Counted from the stretch's first letter, positions 16,869 to 26,266 are shown. The stretch is DNA of 64,000 bases from Nostoc sp. ATCC 53789 (GCF_009873495.1 NZ_CP046703.1:4940501-5004500), one strand, 5' to 3'. Translations and numbers: made by a program. The notes: generated by a model from the sequence alone, not told the origin.

Positions 16869-18071
16869 ATGCAATTTGCAAAGCGTTTACAACCCCTGCA
16901 ATCTAATGTATTTGCTGATATGGACAGAGCCAAGGCAATCGCTTTGGCCGCTGGACAAGAAGTAATTGATTTGTCGTTGGGGTCTTCTGATTTACCAGTC
17001 GAGGCACACATCATTGAGGCGATCGCCCAATCTCTCCACGATCGCAGTACCCACGGCTATTTGTTGTTTAACGGTACTCTTGGGTTTCGTGAAGCGGCAG
17101 CCAACTGGTACGAACAAAAATTTGGCATCAAAGTAAATCCCCAAACTGAGGTACTACCTCTGATTGGTTCTCAAGAGGGTACAGCCCATTTACCTCTAGC
17201 ATTGCTCAATCCAGGAGATTTTGCCCTGTTGCTCGACCCAGGTTATCCCTCTCACGTCGGGGGAGTCCACCTAGCCAGTGGTCAAATCTACCCGATGCCA
17301 TTACGGGCAGAAAACGCTTTTTTACCAGTGTTTGCGGATATTCCCGCCCCAGTTTTGGCCCAGTCGCGGATGATGGTATTAAGTTATCCTCACAATCCCA
17401 CCTCAGCGATCGCTCCTTTATCTTTCTTCCAAGAAGCTGTCGCCTTCTGTCAACAACACAATCTCGCCCTAGTTCACGATTTCCCCTACGTAGATTTAGT
17501 ATTTCAGGAAACTGGGGAGTGGGCAGATTCTTCTCCCAATCCAAAATCCTTAGTCCCTTCAATTCTGCAAGCTGATCCAGAGAAAAGCGTTTCGATTGAA
17601 TTTTTTACCCTTTCTAAGTCCTACAATATGGGCGGCTTCCGCATTGGCTACGCCATTGGTAATGCCGAGTTAATTAACGCCTTACGCCAGGTAAAAGCTG
17701 CCGTTGATTTTAATCAGTATCGGGGAATTTTAAATGGTGCGATCGCAGCCCTAACTGGCCCTCAAGCTGGGGTAAAATCTGCTGTCGCTATCTTCCAGCA
17801 ACGTCGTGATGCCTTCATCACTGCTTTACACTCCATTGGCTGGAATGTTCCTACTCCCAAAGCCACAATGTACATCTGGGCAAAATTACCCTCAGCTTGG
17901 AGTCAAAACTCCATAGAATTTTGTACCCAGCTAGTTAAACAAACTGGTGTAGCTGCTTCGCCTGGTGCTGGCTTTGGCAAATCTGGGGAAGGTTATGTCC
18001 GTTTTGCCTTAGTACATGAGCCACCTTTGCTAGAAACTGCTGTGGAAAGAATCGCCCAGTTCCTTTATTAA
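16860..18071 (+). CDS. PLP-dependent class I/II aminotransferase
   Basis: About 400 residues. 'IDLSLGSSDLP' and 'GYLLFNGTLGFREAAANWYEQKFG' form the N-terminal part. 'IGSQEGTAHLPLALLNPGD' is the cofactor phosphate region, 'LSYPHNPTSA' carries the conserved Asn, 'VHDFPYVDLVF' the Asp/Tyr pair, and 'FFTLSKSYNMGGFRIGYAIG' the Schiff-base Lys in SKSYNM. 'GYVRFALV' has the carboxylate-binding Arg. This is the pattern of LL-diaminopimelate/aspartate-type aminotransferases (LL-DAP-AT-like, PatA/AspC group); the substrate is not decided. Two starts compete: ATG 16860, which lies inside the heptamer repeat, and ATG 16869, three codons later. The second is perhaps real because the repeat is non-coding elsewhere. 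Confidence 0.85.
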   Translation: MTNMQFAKRLQPLQSNVFADMDRAKAIALAAGQEVIDLSLGSSDLPVEAHIIEAIAQSLHDRSTHGYLLFNGTLGFREAAANWYEQKFGIKVNPQTEVLPLIGSQEGTAHLPLALLNPGDFALLLDPGYPSHVGGVHLASGQIYPMPLRAENAFLPVFADIPAPVLAQSRMMVLSYPHNPTSAIAPLSFFQEAVAFCQQHNLALVHDFPYVDLVFQETGEWADSSPNPKSLVPSILQADPEKSVSIEFFTLSKSYNMGGFRIGYAIGNAELINALRQVKAAVDFNQYRGILNGAIAALTGPQAGVKSAVAIFQQRRDAFITALHSIGWNVPTPKATMYIWAKLPSAWSQNSIEFCTQLVKQTGVAASPGAGFGKSGEGYVRFALVHEPPLLETAVERIAQFLY

Positions 18072-18566
18072 ATTTCTTCTCAAGCTGAACGCCAAATATT
18101 TTTTGCGGCAAAGTCTATGTATAGAAGACGCAGCAAAGGCGCACAGCCGCGCGCCCGTATAAATCAATACGGTTCAGTTAAGAAATTTATCAGTTGAGGC
18201 AGGCAGGGGGATGCGGGGGAGGAGAAAAAAGCTTATCTGAACCCTATTGCCCTATAAATAACCGTATTTTACTGAATATAAAATATTTCATCTGTAATTT
18301 TTAATATTAGTAATTTTTAGAAATCTAAGTAATTAAACGTATAAAAATCTAGAAATATTCTTCATATTTTTATTGATAATCCGAAGTAACTTTACCCAAT
18401 CAGGTCTCCTGGTCTCTTAAAGTAGGTTTGTACGTTCAGCTACCAAAGTTGGCTAACAATGCAGGTGGCGTTTTCAAGCTGCCGTATTGCCAAAAGCCTG
18501 TAGTCAAGACAGCCCAAGCCTATAAACGGCAATAGTTTAAAACTTAATTTCCAAACTGACAGAGAC
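18072..18566. other. Intergenic region with a possible structured leader (about 18425-18545)
   Basis: No coding frame. The last 120 bases before the PEP-CTERM gene are GC-richer than the flanks and contain nested complementary segments: TATTGCC ... GGCAATA around AAAGCCTG..CAAGCC, and GGTGGC/GCTGCC. This suggests a folded 5' leader of the next gene. I do not recognise a named riboswitch. Confidence 0.35.
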
Positions 18567-19475
18567 TTGAAAACAATGAAAATGACTTTTCAGAAACTTG
18601 TAATTGGCGCTTCAATGGCTATTGGTGTGAGCGCGATCGCTACTGTACCAGCACAAGCTGGAACCCTCACCGGCGCTACTATTGGTGGAACAGAAGCCAG
18701 TGATTATTTAGTCTATGATGTCCAAGGTAACAGTACCATCTCCGTGGACAAGACCTCCGCAAATGTACAAAAAGTACTGGATGGCAATGCTGCAAACCCC
18801 ACTGGAAACGTAGAGTTACGAGCCAGCAGTGAGGCAGTAGGTTTTGATTTCAACAAAAACACTGCCTTAACGGGGCAAATTGGTGGCCAAAGTATTACCT
18901 TAAGCAGCCTGACAGCAACAGATTGGTTTAGTACTGGGTCAGGATTGAGTACAAGCTATGGGGTAAATAACTTTGCAAATACTTGGTTCAACCAATTTTA
19001 TGATGCAGCTGGTTTAGGAGCAAGTTTTATCCCTCGTAGTCAAGCTTTTACTGCATTTTTAGGCATCAATGGTTTCCAACGCTCTAGCGATCCTAATATC
19101 TCTTACGTTAATCAAAATGACACCACTGGCGATATTAAAATTGGGTTAGCAGGTCACTACAATTTAAAAGATTACTATGCGCCTCTGTTAGGAAGCTTGG
19201 GTAATCTTCTCAAAAATGGATTTCAAGCTAGTGAAGTTGTTAAAGTTACCTACAACGGCAAGACTAATTTACTTTACAGCTTTTCTGCTACAGAAAGCGG
19301 ATTAAGCAACAATTCGGGGCCGGGTGCTGATGGCAAGTCTCACAGTGGTAATTATGAAGTCACCATCCAAGGTGTACCTCCCGCAGCAGTCCCAGAACCA
19401 TCAGTCATGCTGGGTCTGTTGGGTGTAGCTGGTGTCTTTGCTACACAACGCAAATTGAAAAAAGCATCTATTTAA
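18567..19475 (+). CDS. PEP-CTERM sorting-domain secreted protein
   Basis: 302 residues. Signal peptide 1-31 (hydrophobic core, then AQA-GT cleavage), a mature beta-rich domain with Ser/Thr/Gly/Asn bias, and a C-terminal sorting signal about 276-302: 'VPEPSVMLGLLGVAGVFATQRKLKK', i.e. PEP motif, hydrophobic span and basic tail. PEP-CTERM proteins are processed by an exosortase and placed at the cell surface or in the exopolysaccharide matrix. The mature domain I do not recognise, and the function is unknown. Three ATGs lie within the first 6 codons (M1, M4, M6). Confidence 0.85.
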   Translation: MKTMKMTFQKLVIGASMAIGVSAIATVPAQAGTLTGATIGGTEASDYLVYDVQGNSTISVDKTSANVQKVLDGNAANPTGNVELRASSEAVGFDFNKNTALTGQIGGQSITLSSLTATDWFSTGSGLSTSYGVNNFANTWFNQFYDAAGLGASFIPRSQAFTAFLGINGFQRSSDPNISYVNQNDTTGDIKIGLAGHYNLKDYYAPLLGSLGNLLKNGFQASEVVKVTYNGKTNLLYSFSATESGLSNNSGPGADGKSHSGNYEVTIQGVPPAAVPEPSVMLGLLGVAGVFATQRKLKKASI

Positions 19476-19503
19476 GAAGATTGCAAGTTCAAAATTACAA
19501 ATA

Positions 19504-19532
19504 AAAAAAGGAGCTGTTAGCTCCCTTTTTTA
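19504..19532 (+). terminator. Rho-independent terminator after the PEP-CTERM gene
   Basis: Stem AAAAAGGAGCT / AGCTCCCTTTTT with a 3-nt loop and T run, about 30 bp after the stop codon. Confidence 0.75.
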
Positions 19533-20040
19533 TGAATACTTTCTTCCAGCGATAAGATAATTTGATTTTCTAAGTTATATATTTTTAATAAAATTTACAA
19601 AAAATAAATCGTTTGGAAGAGCCTATATATTTATGTCCTTACCAACGTATTTATAACAGCAATTTCGTAAAGTTGTATTATTTTACCCTCAAATCCACAT
19701 AAAAACTTTTCTATGAATGGCAAGTAGCCTATTATTGCTCCTAGTATTACTTAAGTAATTTTACTTATAAGAATTGGTAACTTGACTTTTTAAAATCAGT
19801 CTTTTATTTAAAACTATAAATTGTAAAAAGCTCGTAAAGAAAAGCTTAATAATTGATTAATATTATATTTAATCGTACTATTATTAAGTATTGGAGTACA
19901 GTTAAATTTGATTTATTAATATCTTTGACTACATTACATAAGTCAATTTTTTATTAATTTTACAGTTTAAATGTACTACCGTTTTGGTTTATGGTAATAA
20001 TTGTTGGTTTTTACTTAAGATAATCAGATAATAGGTAGCA
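19533..20040. other. AT-rich intergenic region, nothing else recognised
   Basis: About 500 bp at well over 70% A+T in front of the response regulator gene. No coding frame, no repeat array. The promoter of the downstream gene should lie here. Confidence 0.5.
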
Positions 20041-20463
20041 ATGACAGCACAATTATTCAATATAGATCAGCCATTGCGCTCACACAAAGTTAGACGAATT
20101 TTGCTAGTTGAAGACCATTATCTTAATAGGTTGTTACTGAGTGACTATCTAAGTTACTGTGGGTACGATGTCCAAAGCTTATCTGAAGGCTCTACTTTTT
20201 TCTCTACTATAGATAAATTTAAACCAGATTTAATGTTATTAGATTTGAAGCTACCAGATATTGACGGTTATTCGCTCTTAAAACAAGTCCAGCAAAAACC
20301 TGATGTGTCAAAAATACCTATCATTGTAGTTTCCGCTTTTGCTTTTAAAGCAGATCAAGAATTAGCTATGAGTTTAGGCGCACGCCGATATTTTGTCAAA
20401 CCTCTAAAACTCAAGGATCTTACACTTACAATTGAAAAAGAGTTGACTTGTTGCCATAGATAG
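20041..20463 (+). CDS. Stand-alone response regulator receiver protein
   Basis: 140 residues, a single REC domain (about 18-135) with all key residues: E24/D25 acidic pair, phospho-acceptor D68 in 'LMLLDLKLPDIDG', S98 in 'IIVVSAFA' and K120 in 'YFVKPLKL'. No output domain. Such CheY/CrpA-like regulators pass a signal from a histidine kinase to a partner protein; the cognate kinase is not in the window. A small conserved-looking gene on the other strand ends 22 bp after it. Confidence 0.88.
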   Translation: MTAQLFNIDQPLRSHKVRRILLVEDHYLNRLLLSDYLSYCGYDVQSLSEGSTFFSTIDKFKPDLMLLDLKLPDIDGYSLLKQVQQKPDVSKIPIIVVSAFAFKADQELAMSLGARRYFVKPLKLKDLTLTIEKELTCCHR

Positions 20464-20484
20464 ATTTTTTTACTTGGCATACCT

Positions 20485-20664
20485 TTATTCGGCTTTTTGC
20501 TCTTCAATGAACTCTTCAACTTGCTGACTAATATGTTGTACAGAAGTGCCAATTGTTAAAATTTTATTTTGTACTTGTGCTAACAGCAAAACTGCGGTTT
20601 GCAGCTCATTGAGCGTTTCAGCCATAGCTTCACGGTACTGGGCTTCAAAGTCTTGTAGGTTCAT
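20485..20664 (-). CDS. Small (59-aa) alpha-helical protein
   Basis: ATG at 20664, stop at 20485. The product begins MNLQDFEAQYREAMAETLN and ends VEEFIEEQKAE; it is predicted helical throughout with heptad-like Leu/Val spacing and no membrane segment. The frame is clean, convergent with the response regulator, and codon use looks native. I recognise no domain; it may be a small coiled-coil partner protein (inference). Confidence 0.55.
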   Translation of the reverse strand: MNLQDFEAQYREAMAETLNELQTAVLLLAQVQNKILTIGTSVQHISQQVEEFIEEQKAE

Positions 20665-21289
20665 AGTTTAACTGTTACCTTAATTATTATCATAACTATA
20701 TTTATAATCATATTCGTAAATATAAATTCCTAAATCCGTTAAATCGCTTAATATTATAAGTTGAATTGATAATCAAAATTGCTGTTTATTGGTAATTGAT
20801 CTCGCTGCATTTATATAAGCATATATTTGAATTTTCATTAATTTTAACTAAGAATATATAAAGCTAATAAGTCAATAAAATAAATTTTTAAATAATTAAA
20901 TTTCATCTCTATGAAAATATTAATTATAAATTCAAAAAGCCAAGTTTTGATTCTGGCAGTAACAGATGACAAATAAGATAATAGCTACATAAACTCTTAT
21001 CTGCTCCAAAGTTGTGATATGTGCAGCAAGGCATCTAGTAAACTGTGATGGAAGTTACTTACCTTTCTTTACAAGGGGATTTTGCCCCAAGTCTTGTTGG
21101 TGGCAGGATTTACGTCAGCTCGTAAACTAAGCAAGCTGTGGGTACTCCATTGGATAACTCGTAGGTAGCCGCAGAAGTATCTATAGACTAAAAATATCTT
21201 TACTTTATATTTAATTGATAATTACTCTATGAAATCGGCACGAAAAAAGAATTTTTCTTAAAATAGAGAAAGATTACCTAATTTTGGTT
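20665..21289. other. Intergenic region with a possible structured RNA (about 20995-21185)
   Basis: The left half is AT-rich and empty. The part from about 20995 to 21185 is clearly GC-richer and holds several pairing segments: ATGGAAGTTAC with GTACTCCAT as an outer stem, and ACAAG-GGG ... CCC-CTTGT as an inner hairpin. TTACG...CGTAA is a further small hairpin. No frame spans it. The size and outer-stem/inner-hairpin layout would suit a ~190-nt non-coding RNA, but I cannot name it. Confidence 0.35.
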
Positions 21290-23167
21290 GTGACAATATC
21301 TACTCAAATACTACCACTGGTTAAAGAGCCGGAACGACTGGAAAATCGTCTAGCCGAAATTCCACCGGAACCGGGGGTTTATTTCATGCGGGACAACAGC
21401 GATCGCATTATATATATAGGTAAGTCACGTAAATTGCGATCGCGTGTTCGTTCCTATTTCCGCGATGGCTACAACAAGACTGAACGCATCGCCACGATGG
21501 TTAAGTTAGTGACAGAAATTGAATTCATCGTCACTGATACTGAAGCCGAAGCTTTAGCGCTAGAAGCCAACTTGATTAAGCAGCACCAGCCATATTTCAA
21601 CGTGCTGCTCAAAGATGATAAAAAATATCCCTATCTCTGCATTACTTGGTCAGAAGATTATCCGCGAATTTTTATTACCCGTAAACGTCAATTCGGCAAA
21701 GAAAAAGATAAATTTTACGGGCCTTATACTGATGCTGGTTTGTTACGAGAGATTGTCCGTATCTGCAAGCGCATCTTTCCCCAGCGACAACGACCTCAAC
21801 CACTTTTCAAAGACCGTCCCTGCTTAAATTATGATTTAGGGCGTTGTCCGGGTGTGTGTCAAAAGCTGACTTCACCAGAAGAATATCGCAAAATTGTGCA
21901 AAAAATAGCGATGGTATTCCAAGGGCGAACTCAGGAATTGATTGATATTTTGACTCAACAGATGAATACAGCAGCTGAAGACTTGAACTTTGAGTCAGCA
22001 GCACGGATTCGCGATCAAATTTCTGGGTTAAAGTCGCTGACTGCTGACCAAAAGGTATCCTTACCAGATGATACAGTTTCACGGGATGCGATCGCACTGG
22101 CAGCTAACGAAGAACACGCTTGTATTCAATTATTCCAGATTCGCGCTGGACAATTGGTAGGACGTTTAGCTTTTGTGGCTGATGCTCATGCAGAACCAGG
22201 AGCTATTTTACAACGAGCTTTAGAGGAACATTACCAAACTGCTGACTCGGTGGAAATACCCTTAGAAATTCTGGTACAGCATGATTTACCAGATAGCGAC
22301 ATATTGGCGGATGTCTTAACTCAACGCAAAGGTAAAAAAGTCACGATTTTGACTCCTTTGCGGCAAACTAAGGCAGAATTAATTGAGATGGTAGAGCGAA
22401 ATGCTCAGTATGAATTGCAAAGAATGCAAAAATTTGGCGATCGCAATCACCAATCAATGCAAGATTTAGCTACCATTCTCGATTTACCAGATGTACCCCA
22501 TCGCATCGAAGGTTATGACATTTCCCACATTCAAGGGTCAAATGCTGTAGCTTCCCAAGTTGTGTTTATCGACGGTTTACCCGCTAAACAGCATTATCGC
22601 CACTACAAAATTAAAAATCCCACTGTGACGGCGGGACATTCAGATGATTTTGCTAGTCTTGCTGAAGTTATTGGGCGACGCTTCCGTAAGTATGCGGAAG
22701 ATCCACAGTTGTCACGTTTGGGTAATCCAGATTGGCCTGATTTAATCATGATTGATGGTGGTAAAGGTCAGTTATCTTCAGTTATCGCCGTTTTGCAAGA
22801 GATGAATTTATTAGAAGACTTGCGAGTTGTGAGTTTAGCAAAGCAGCGAGAAGAGATTTTTTTACCGGGAGAATCTAAACCCTTGTCAACTGATGCAGAA
22901 CAACCGGGGGTACAGTTGTTGCGGCGATTGCGAGATGAAGCGCATCGGTTTGCAGTCAGTTTCCATCGTCAGCAACGCAGTGATAAATTGAAGCGATCGC
23001 GTTTAGATGAAATTCCTGGCTTAGGACATCATCGACAAAAGCAGTTACTAGGGCATTTTCGCTCAGTTGATTATATTCGCCAAGCAACAACCCCACAACT
23101 TGCAGAGGTTCCAGGAATTGGGCCGCGTTTAGCTCAAGAAATTTACGATTATTTTCATCCCGCTTGA
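21290..23167 (+). CDS. uvrC: Excinuclease ABC subunit C
   Basis: About 625 residues, full length. GIY-YIG nuclease domain at the N-terminus ('PGVYFMRDNSDRIIYIGKSRKLRSRVRSYF'), a Cys-rich 'RPCLNYDLGRCPGVC' region, UVR motif 'IDILTQQMNTAAEDLNFESAARIRDQI' for UvrB contact, an RNase H-like C-terminal endonuclease domain ('IEGYDISHIQGSNAVASQVVFIDG', 'IMIDGGKGQLSS') and paired HhH motifs at the end. It makes the 3' and 5' incisions in nucleotide excision repair. GTG at 21290 is taken as start; a TTG two codons earlier (21284) is possible. Confidence 0.95.
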   Translation: MTISTQILPLVKEPERLENRLAEIPPEPGVYFMRDNSDRIIYIGKSRKLRSRVRSYFRDGYNKTERIATMVKLVTEIEFIVTDTEAEALALEANLIKQHQPYFNVLLKDDKKYPYLCITWSEDYPRIFITRKRQFGKEKDKFYGPYTDAGLLREIVRICKRIFPQRQRPQPLFKDRPCLNYDLGRCPGVCQKLTSPEEYRKIVQKIAMVFQGRTQELIDILTQQMNTAAEDLNFESAARIRDQISGLKSLTADQKVSLPDDTVSRDAIALAANEEHACIQLFQIRAGQLVGRLAFVADAHAEPGAILQRALEEHYQTADSVEIPLEILVQHDLPDSDILADVLTQRKGKKVTILTPLRQTKAELIEMVERNAQYELQRMQKFGDRNHQSMQDLATILDLPDVPHRIEGYDISHIQGSNAVASQVVFIDGLPAKQHYRHYKIKNPTVTAGHSDDFASLAEVIGRRFRKYAEDPQLSRLGNPDWPDLIMIDGGKGQLSSVIAVLQEMNLLEDLRVVSLAKQREEIFLPGESKPLSTDAEQPGVQLLRRLRDEAHRFAVSFHRQQRSDKLKRSRLDEIPGLGHHRQKQLLGHFRSVDYIRQATTPQLAEVPGIGPRLAQEIYDYFHPA

Positions 23168-23869
23168 GAATACTAACAGTCTGTCAAATGTAAATTAATA
23201 GGTAAAAATTTTGTAGTAAATAGTTGAGTGCTTAGAAAATAAAATCGCAAAGACGCGATAAATCGCCGTCTCTACAAAGAAGTGATTATTGTAAAGACGG
23301 CGATTTATCGCGTCTCTTCCCCTAACCGAACCGTATTGGTTCCACTCTCACAGAGAATTCAGTTAAGGTTGTCTGCGAAAATTTAAGATGTGTAAATACC
23401 GGAAATTTTCGATATCTGATAAGTATGCTAATTTTGATTAAATTATTTCACTAGAATTTAACCTCATAAATATTGCTAGCAAAGATTAACTAAATCTTAA
23501 GATAAAATTTTTGTGACTAAAGATACAGTAATTTATTGGTTTTAATTTTTGAATACAAGAACGGCTTTTTTTGTATTAGTCCGAAATGACTATAAATAGC
23601 GATCTCTCAAGGCATTCGTCATAGGGATCAGTAAATCACTAAGCGGAATTTAATTAAAAAATAATTTATATATCTAAAGTAGGAGGGTAAGATCACTTAA
23701 ATTTTAGGATAATATACAAAGATATCTAAAATTTTTCAAACATGAAATTTTGTTTAAAATAATTAGCCAATATTAAAGTCGTTTGTTAAGTTGGGTCAAA
23801 CCAAAATTATTGCTACTTTAACTGGCAGTCTTCTCAAATAAAAAATAAATTACAACCAGGGGTTTTAAA
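23168..23869. other. Intergenic region with one long palindrome
   Basis: About 700 bp without a gene. It contains the 21-bp inverted repeat at 23251-23315 listed separately; the rest is AT-rich and featureless to my reading. Confidence 0.5.
23251..23315. repeat. Long inverted repeat, AGACGCGATAAATCGCCGTCT type
   Basis: Two perfect 21-bp arms (23251-23271 and 23295-23315) separated by 23 bp. The arms are themselves near-palindromic around CGATAAATCG. A related arm, GAGCGATAAATCGCTC, occurs at 31921-31936. It is probably a dispersed palindromic repeat that can also end transcription of uvrC. Confidence 0.75.
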
Positions 23870-24049
23870 ATGCAGACAGTACAAAAGATTTACTGCCCGA
23901 ATTGTGGCTGCCAAGCAGAACGTTATTATATTTCTGATAGTCAATTAACTCGAACACAATGCTCTAGTTGTGACTACTTGATGATTAGTTGTACTCGTAC
24001 TGGCAAAGTCATTGAGGCTTATGCACCAGGAATTTATGCACAGCGCTAG
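23870..24049 (+). CDS. Small (59-aa) zinc-ribbon-like protein
   Basis: ATG at 23870 behind a CCAGGGG ribosome-binding site, stop at 24047-24049. 'KIYCPNCGCQAERYYI' and 'TRTQCSSCDYLMISC' give two C-x2-C pairs about 19 residues apart, a rubredoxin/zinc-ribbon knuckle arrangement for one metal ion. Similar short proteins occur in Nostoc-type genomes, where some were mis-named as PriA fragments because of the ribbon. The function is unknown; nucleic acid or protein binding is likely (inference). Confidence 0.7.
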   Translation: MQTVQKIYCPNCGCQAERYYISDSQLTRTQCSSCDYLMISCTRTGKVIEAYAPGIYAQR

Positions 24050-24126
24050 ATAATAAAAATTAAAAATTGGAGAATGTTTTCTCTAATTTTTAATAATAAA
24101 GTCACTTATGATAAATTTTGAAGGCT

Positions 24127-24600
24127 TTACAAGTTCTTATTCTGTTGTCTGAGTTGTTGTTGTCGTCTCTGTTCTTGTAATCTAAATTCTTGCTGTTGTC
24201 TAATTTGTTGATCTTGTCTGAGTTGTTGATCTTGTATTCTCAGTTGTTGCTGTCGAGAAAATTCTTGCTGTTGTATTCTCAGTTGGTCTTGTTGTAGTCT
24301 AAATTGTTGCTGGCGGAGCATTTCTTGCCGTTGTCGTGTAAATTGTTGCTGTTGTATTTTCTGTTGTGGTTGTAGTAGTTGAGGTTGTTGAAGGTTTTGC
24401 CGTAGCCATGTTTCCTTCATTCGTTCTTGTGTTTGCTGATTTTGCTCTTCTTGTTGTTGTCTGATTCTTTCTTGCAATGAATCTTGCATCTGGTGATTCG
24501 TCTGAATTATTTGGGCATTAGCAGGAAAATTAATCGATAAAGCTTTTGCAAGCACAATCAATAGTAGCCATCCTTTAAATAGCGACAAGCGATTTAACAT
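24127..24600 (-). CDS. Exported glutamine/arginine-rich low-complexity protein
   Basis: 157 residues. Signal peptide about 1-29 ('LFKGWLLLIVLAKALSINFPANA'). The mature protein is almost only Gln, Arg, Leu, Glu and Phe in imperfect repeats of the type 'RQQQLRIQDQQLRQDQQ', predicted as a long helix or coiled coil. Length and repeats would vary easily by slippage. Function is unknown; a periplasmic or surface structural role is a guess. It is convergent with nothing and has a 22-bp perfect palindrome 28 bp upstream of its start. Confidence 0.65.
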   Translation of the reverse strand: MLNRLSLFKGWLLLIVLAKALSINFPANAQIIQTNHQMQDSLQERIRQQQEEQNQQTQERMKETWLRQNLQQPQLLQPQQKIQQQQFTRQRQEMLRQQQFRLQQDQLRIQQQEFSRQQQLRIQDQQLRQDQQIRQQQEFRLQEQRRQQQLRQQNKNL

Positions 24601-24627
24601 ACAGTTATTTCCTCATTGTTATAGGTT

Positions 24628-24649
24628 GGGTTTAGCGATCGCTAAACCC
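24628..24649. promoter_or_regulatory. Perfect 22-bp palindrome centred on HIP1
   Basis: GGGTTTAGCGA followed by its exact complement, centred on the HIP1 core GCGATCGC. It lies 28 bp upstream of the Gln-rich protein start, where an operator or a hairpin in the leader mRNA could act. It may instead be one of the dispersed GGGTTT..AACCC palindromes; a degenerate relative is the hairpin at 30317-30344. Confidence 0.4.
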
Positions 24650-25171
24650 TTAAAATTTCAACACAATTACTCTATACAAGATAAATACAGGGGCTTGGAA
24701 TAGTTCACTAAAGCTAATATTTTATTTACCGTTATGGGTTTGCACCATACTTACATCTGACTACACCAACGTACTTAATATTCTTCAGCCCATAACGTTT
24801 TCGAAATATCAGTGCATTGAGAATAGCTTGCTAAATCAAGGTTATATCTAGTGCATTATGTTGATTTTGCATAAAACTCTCGCTTTTCAGATATTTATCA
24901 CTAATTAAATTATACATTCAAATTTTATTACATGGGTTGTCGGATTTCCGTAATCCATCTATCTGGTACAGTTAAAGTTACGAAGCTTTTCAAGTAATTG
25001 AACTACACAATTTCCTGTTCTCTATCGCCCGTCGTAGTCTAAATATTTGAAAACTTCTCTAAAAAAAGATTTCAAGCGATTTTACACCATAGATAAACAG
25101 AGATAACTTCTTAGATATATCTGTGTTTATCTGCGGTTTCATATTCATCCATAGAATTGACTGCAACAAGT
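24650..25171. other. Intergenic region, nothing recognised
   Basis: About 520 bp between two minus-strand genes with no frame of interest and no repeat array. It must serve as the 3' region of rlmN and the promoter region of the Gln-rich protein gene. Confidence 0.5.
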
Positions 25172-26266
25172 TTAATTTTTACTTGCTCTCAATTGTCCGC
25201 AAGCAGCATCGGCTTCTAAACCACGGGAATAACGCACACTAACAGCAGTATTTTGTTGCTTAAGGACGTTAACAAACGCTTCAATGCGATCGCGGTTGGG
25301 GCGTTTGTAGTCCACTTCTTGGATGGGGTTGTAAGGAATCAAATTCACATGACATTGAAATCCTCGCATACATTTTGAAAGTTCTAATGCGTGTTCTGGT
25401 AAATCGTTGACACCAGCCAGAAGAACATATTCAAAGGTAACGCGCCGTCCAGTGATTTCTACATATTCTCGGCATTCAGCCAACAACTCTTCTAGAGGAT
25501 AGGCGCGGGCGCTGGGGATGAGTTTTTCTCGCAGCGCTTGGTTGGGTGCGTGGAGACTCACAGCGAGAGTGATTTGCAAATTATTTTGCGCGAACTGACG
25601 GATGCGATCGCGAATACCAACTGTAGAAACTGTCAGCGATCGCTGTCCGATACCAATATCTTGGTTCAGAGATTTCAGGGCTGCGAGGACATTCTCAGTA
25701 TTCAACAAGGGTTCACCCAATCCCATGAAAACGACATTGCTAACCCGTTGCTGAAAATCTTCTTGCACGGTTAACACCTGATCGATAATTTCATGACGTG
25801 CTAGGTTACGCTTGTAGCCTCCCTTACCAGTAGCGCAGAAATCACACGCCATTGGGCAACCCACCTGAGTAGAGACGCAAACTGTTAAACGGGCTTTTGG
25901 GCCTTCTCCCCTTTCTGCGAAGGTGGGGATACCAACAGTTTCAATAATTTGGCCGTCTGTTAATCGTAAAAGATATTTGACTGTGCCATCGGGAGCCACA
26001 GAGCGGTAGTGTAAAGTTGAGCGCCCAATGGGGACTTCTGCTACTTCTTTGCGCCATTGCTTAGAGAAGACAGAAATATCAGCTAGCGATCGCACTCCCT
26101 TATCATAGATCCATTCATGCAGTTGCTTTCCTCTGTAAGCAGGTTGTCCTTGTTGCTGCACCCAAGCGCTTAACTCCGCCAGAGAAGCACCGAGAAGGGG
26201 AGGGATTAATTCTGATTTTTCTGGGTTGTGTGAGTCAACCTGAGATACAAGAGGCGTAGCAGACAT
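25172..26266 (-). CDS. rlmN: 23S rRNA (adenine-2503-C2)-methyltransferase RlmN
   Basis: 364 residues, radical SAM enzyme. The cluster motif C-x3-C-x2-C is in 'VGCPMACDFCATG'. 'MGLGEPLLN' is the SAM-binding GEP motif, and the second catalytic Cys is in the C-terminal 'EADAACGQLRA' (the other methyl-carrying Cys of the RlmN mechanism). The N-terminal helix-hairpin part ('LAELSAWVQQQGQPAYRGKQLHEWIY') is typical. It methylates A2503 in the peptidyl transferase centre and A37 of some tRNAs. It has a small TGTAGGA hairpin in its upstream region. Confidence 0.95.
   Translation of the reverse strand: MSATPLVSQVDSHNPEKSELIPPLLGASLAELSAWVQQQGQPAYRGKQLHEWIYDKGVRSLADISVFSKQWRKEVAEVPIGRSTLHYRSVAPDGTVKYLLRLTDGQIIETVGIPTFAERGEGPKARLTVCVSTQVGCPMACDFCATGKGGYKRNLARHEIIDQVLTVQEDFQQRVSNVVFMGLGEPLLNTENVLAALKSLNQDIGIGQRSLTVSTVGIRDRIRQFAQNNLQITLAVSLHAPNQALREKLIPSARAYPLEELLAECREYVEITGRRVTFEYVLLAGVNDLPEHALELSKCMRGFQCHVNLIPYNPIQEVDYKRPNRDRIEAFVNVLKQQNTAVSVRYSRGLEADAACGQLRASKN

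Noticed and set aside
18072..18566. c-di-GMP (GEMM) or glutamine riboswitch before the PEP-CTERM gene
   Set aside because: Neither the GEMM receptor sequence nor the glnA-RNA consensus could be matched; kept only as an unnamed possible leader.
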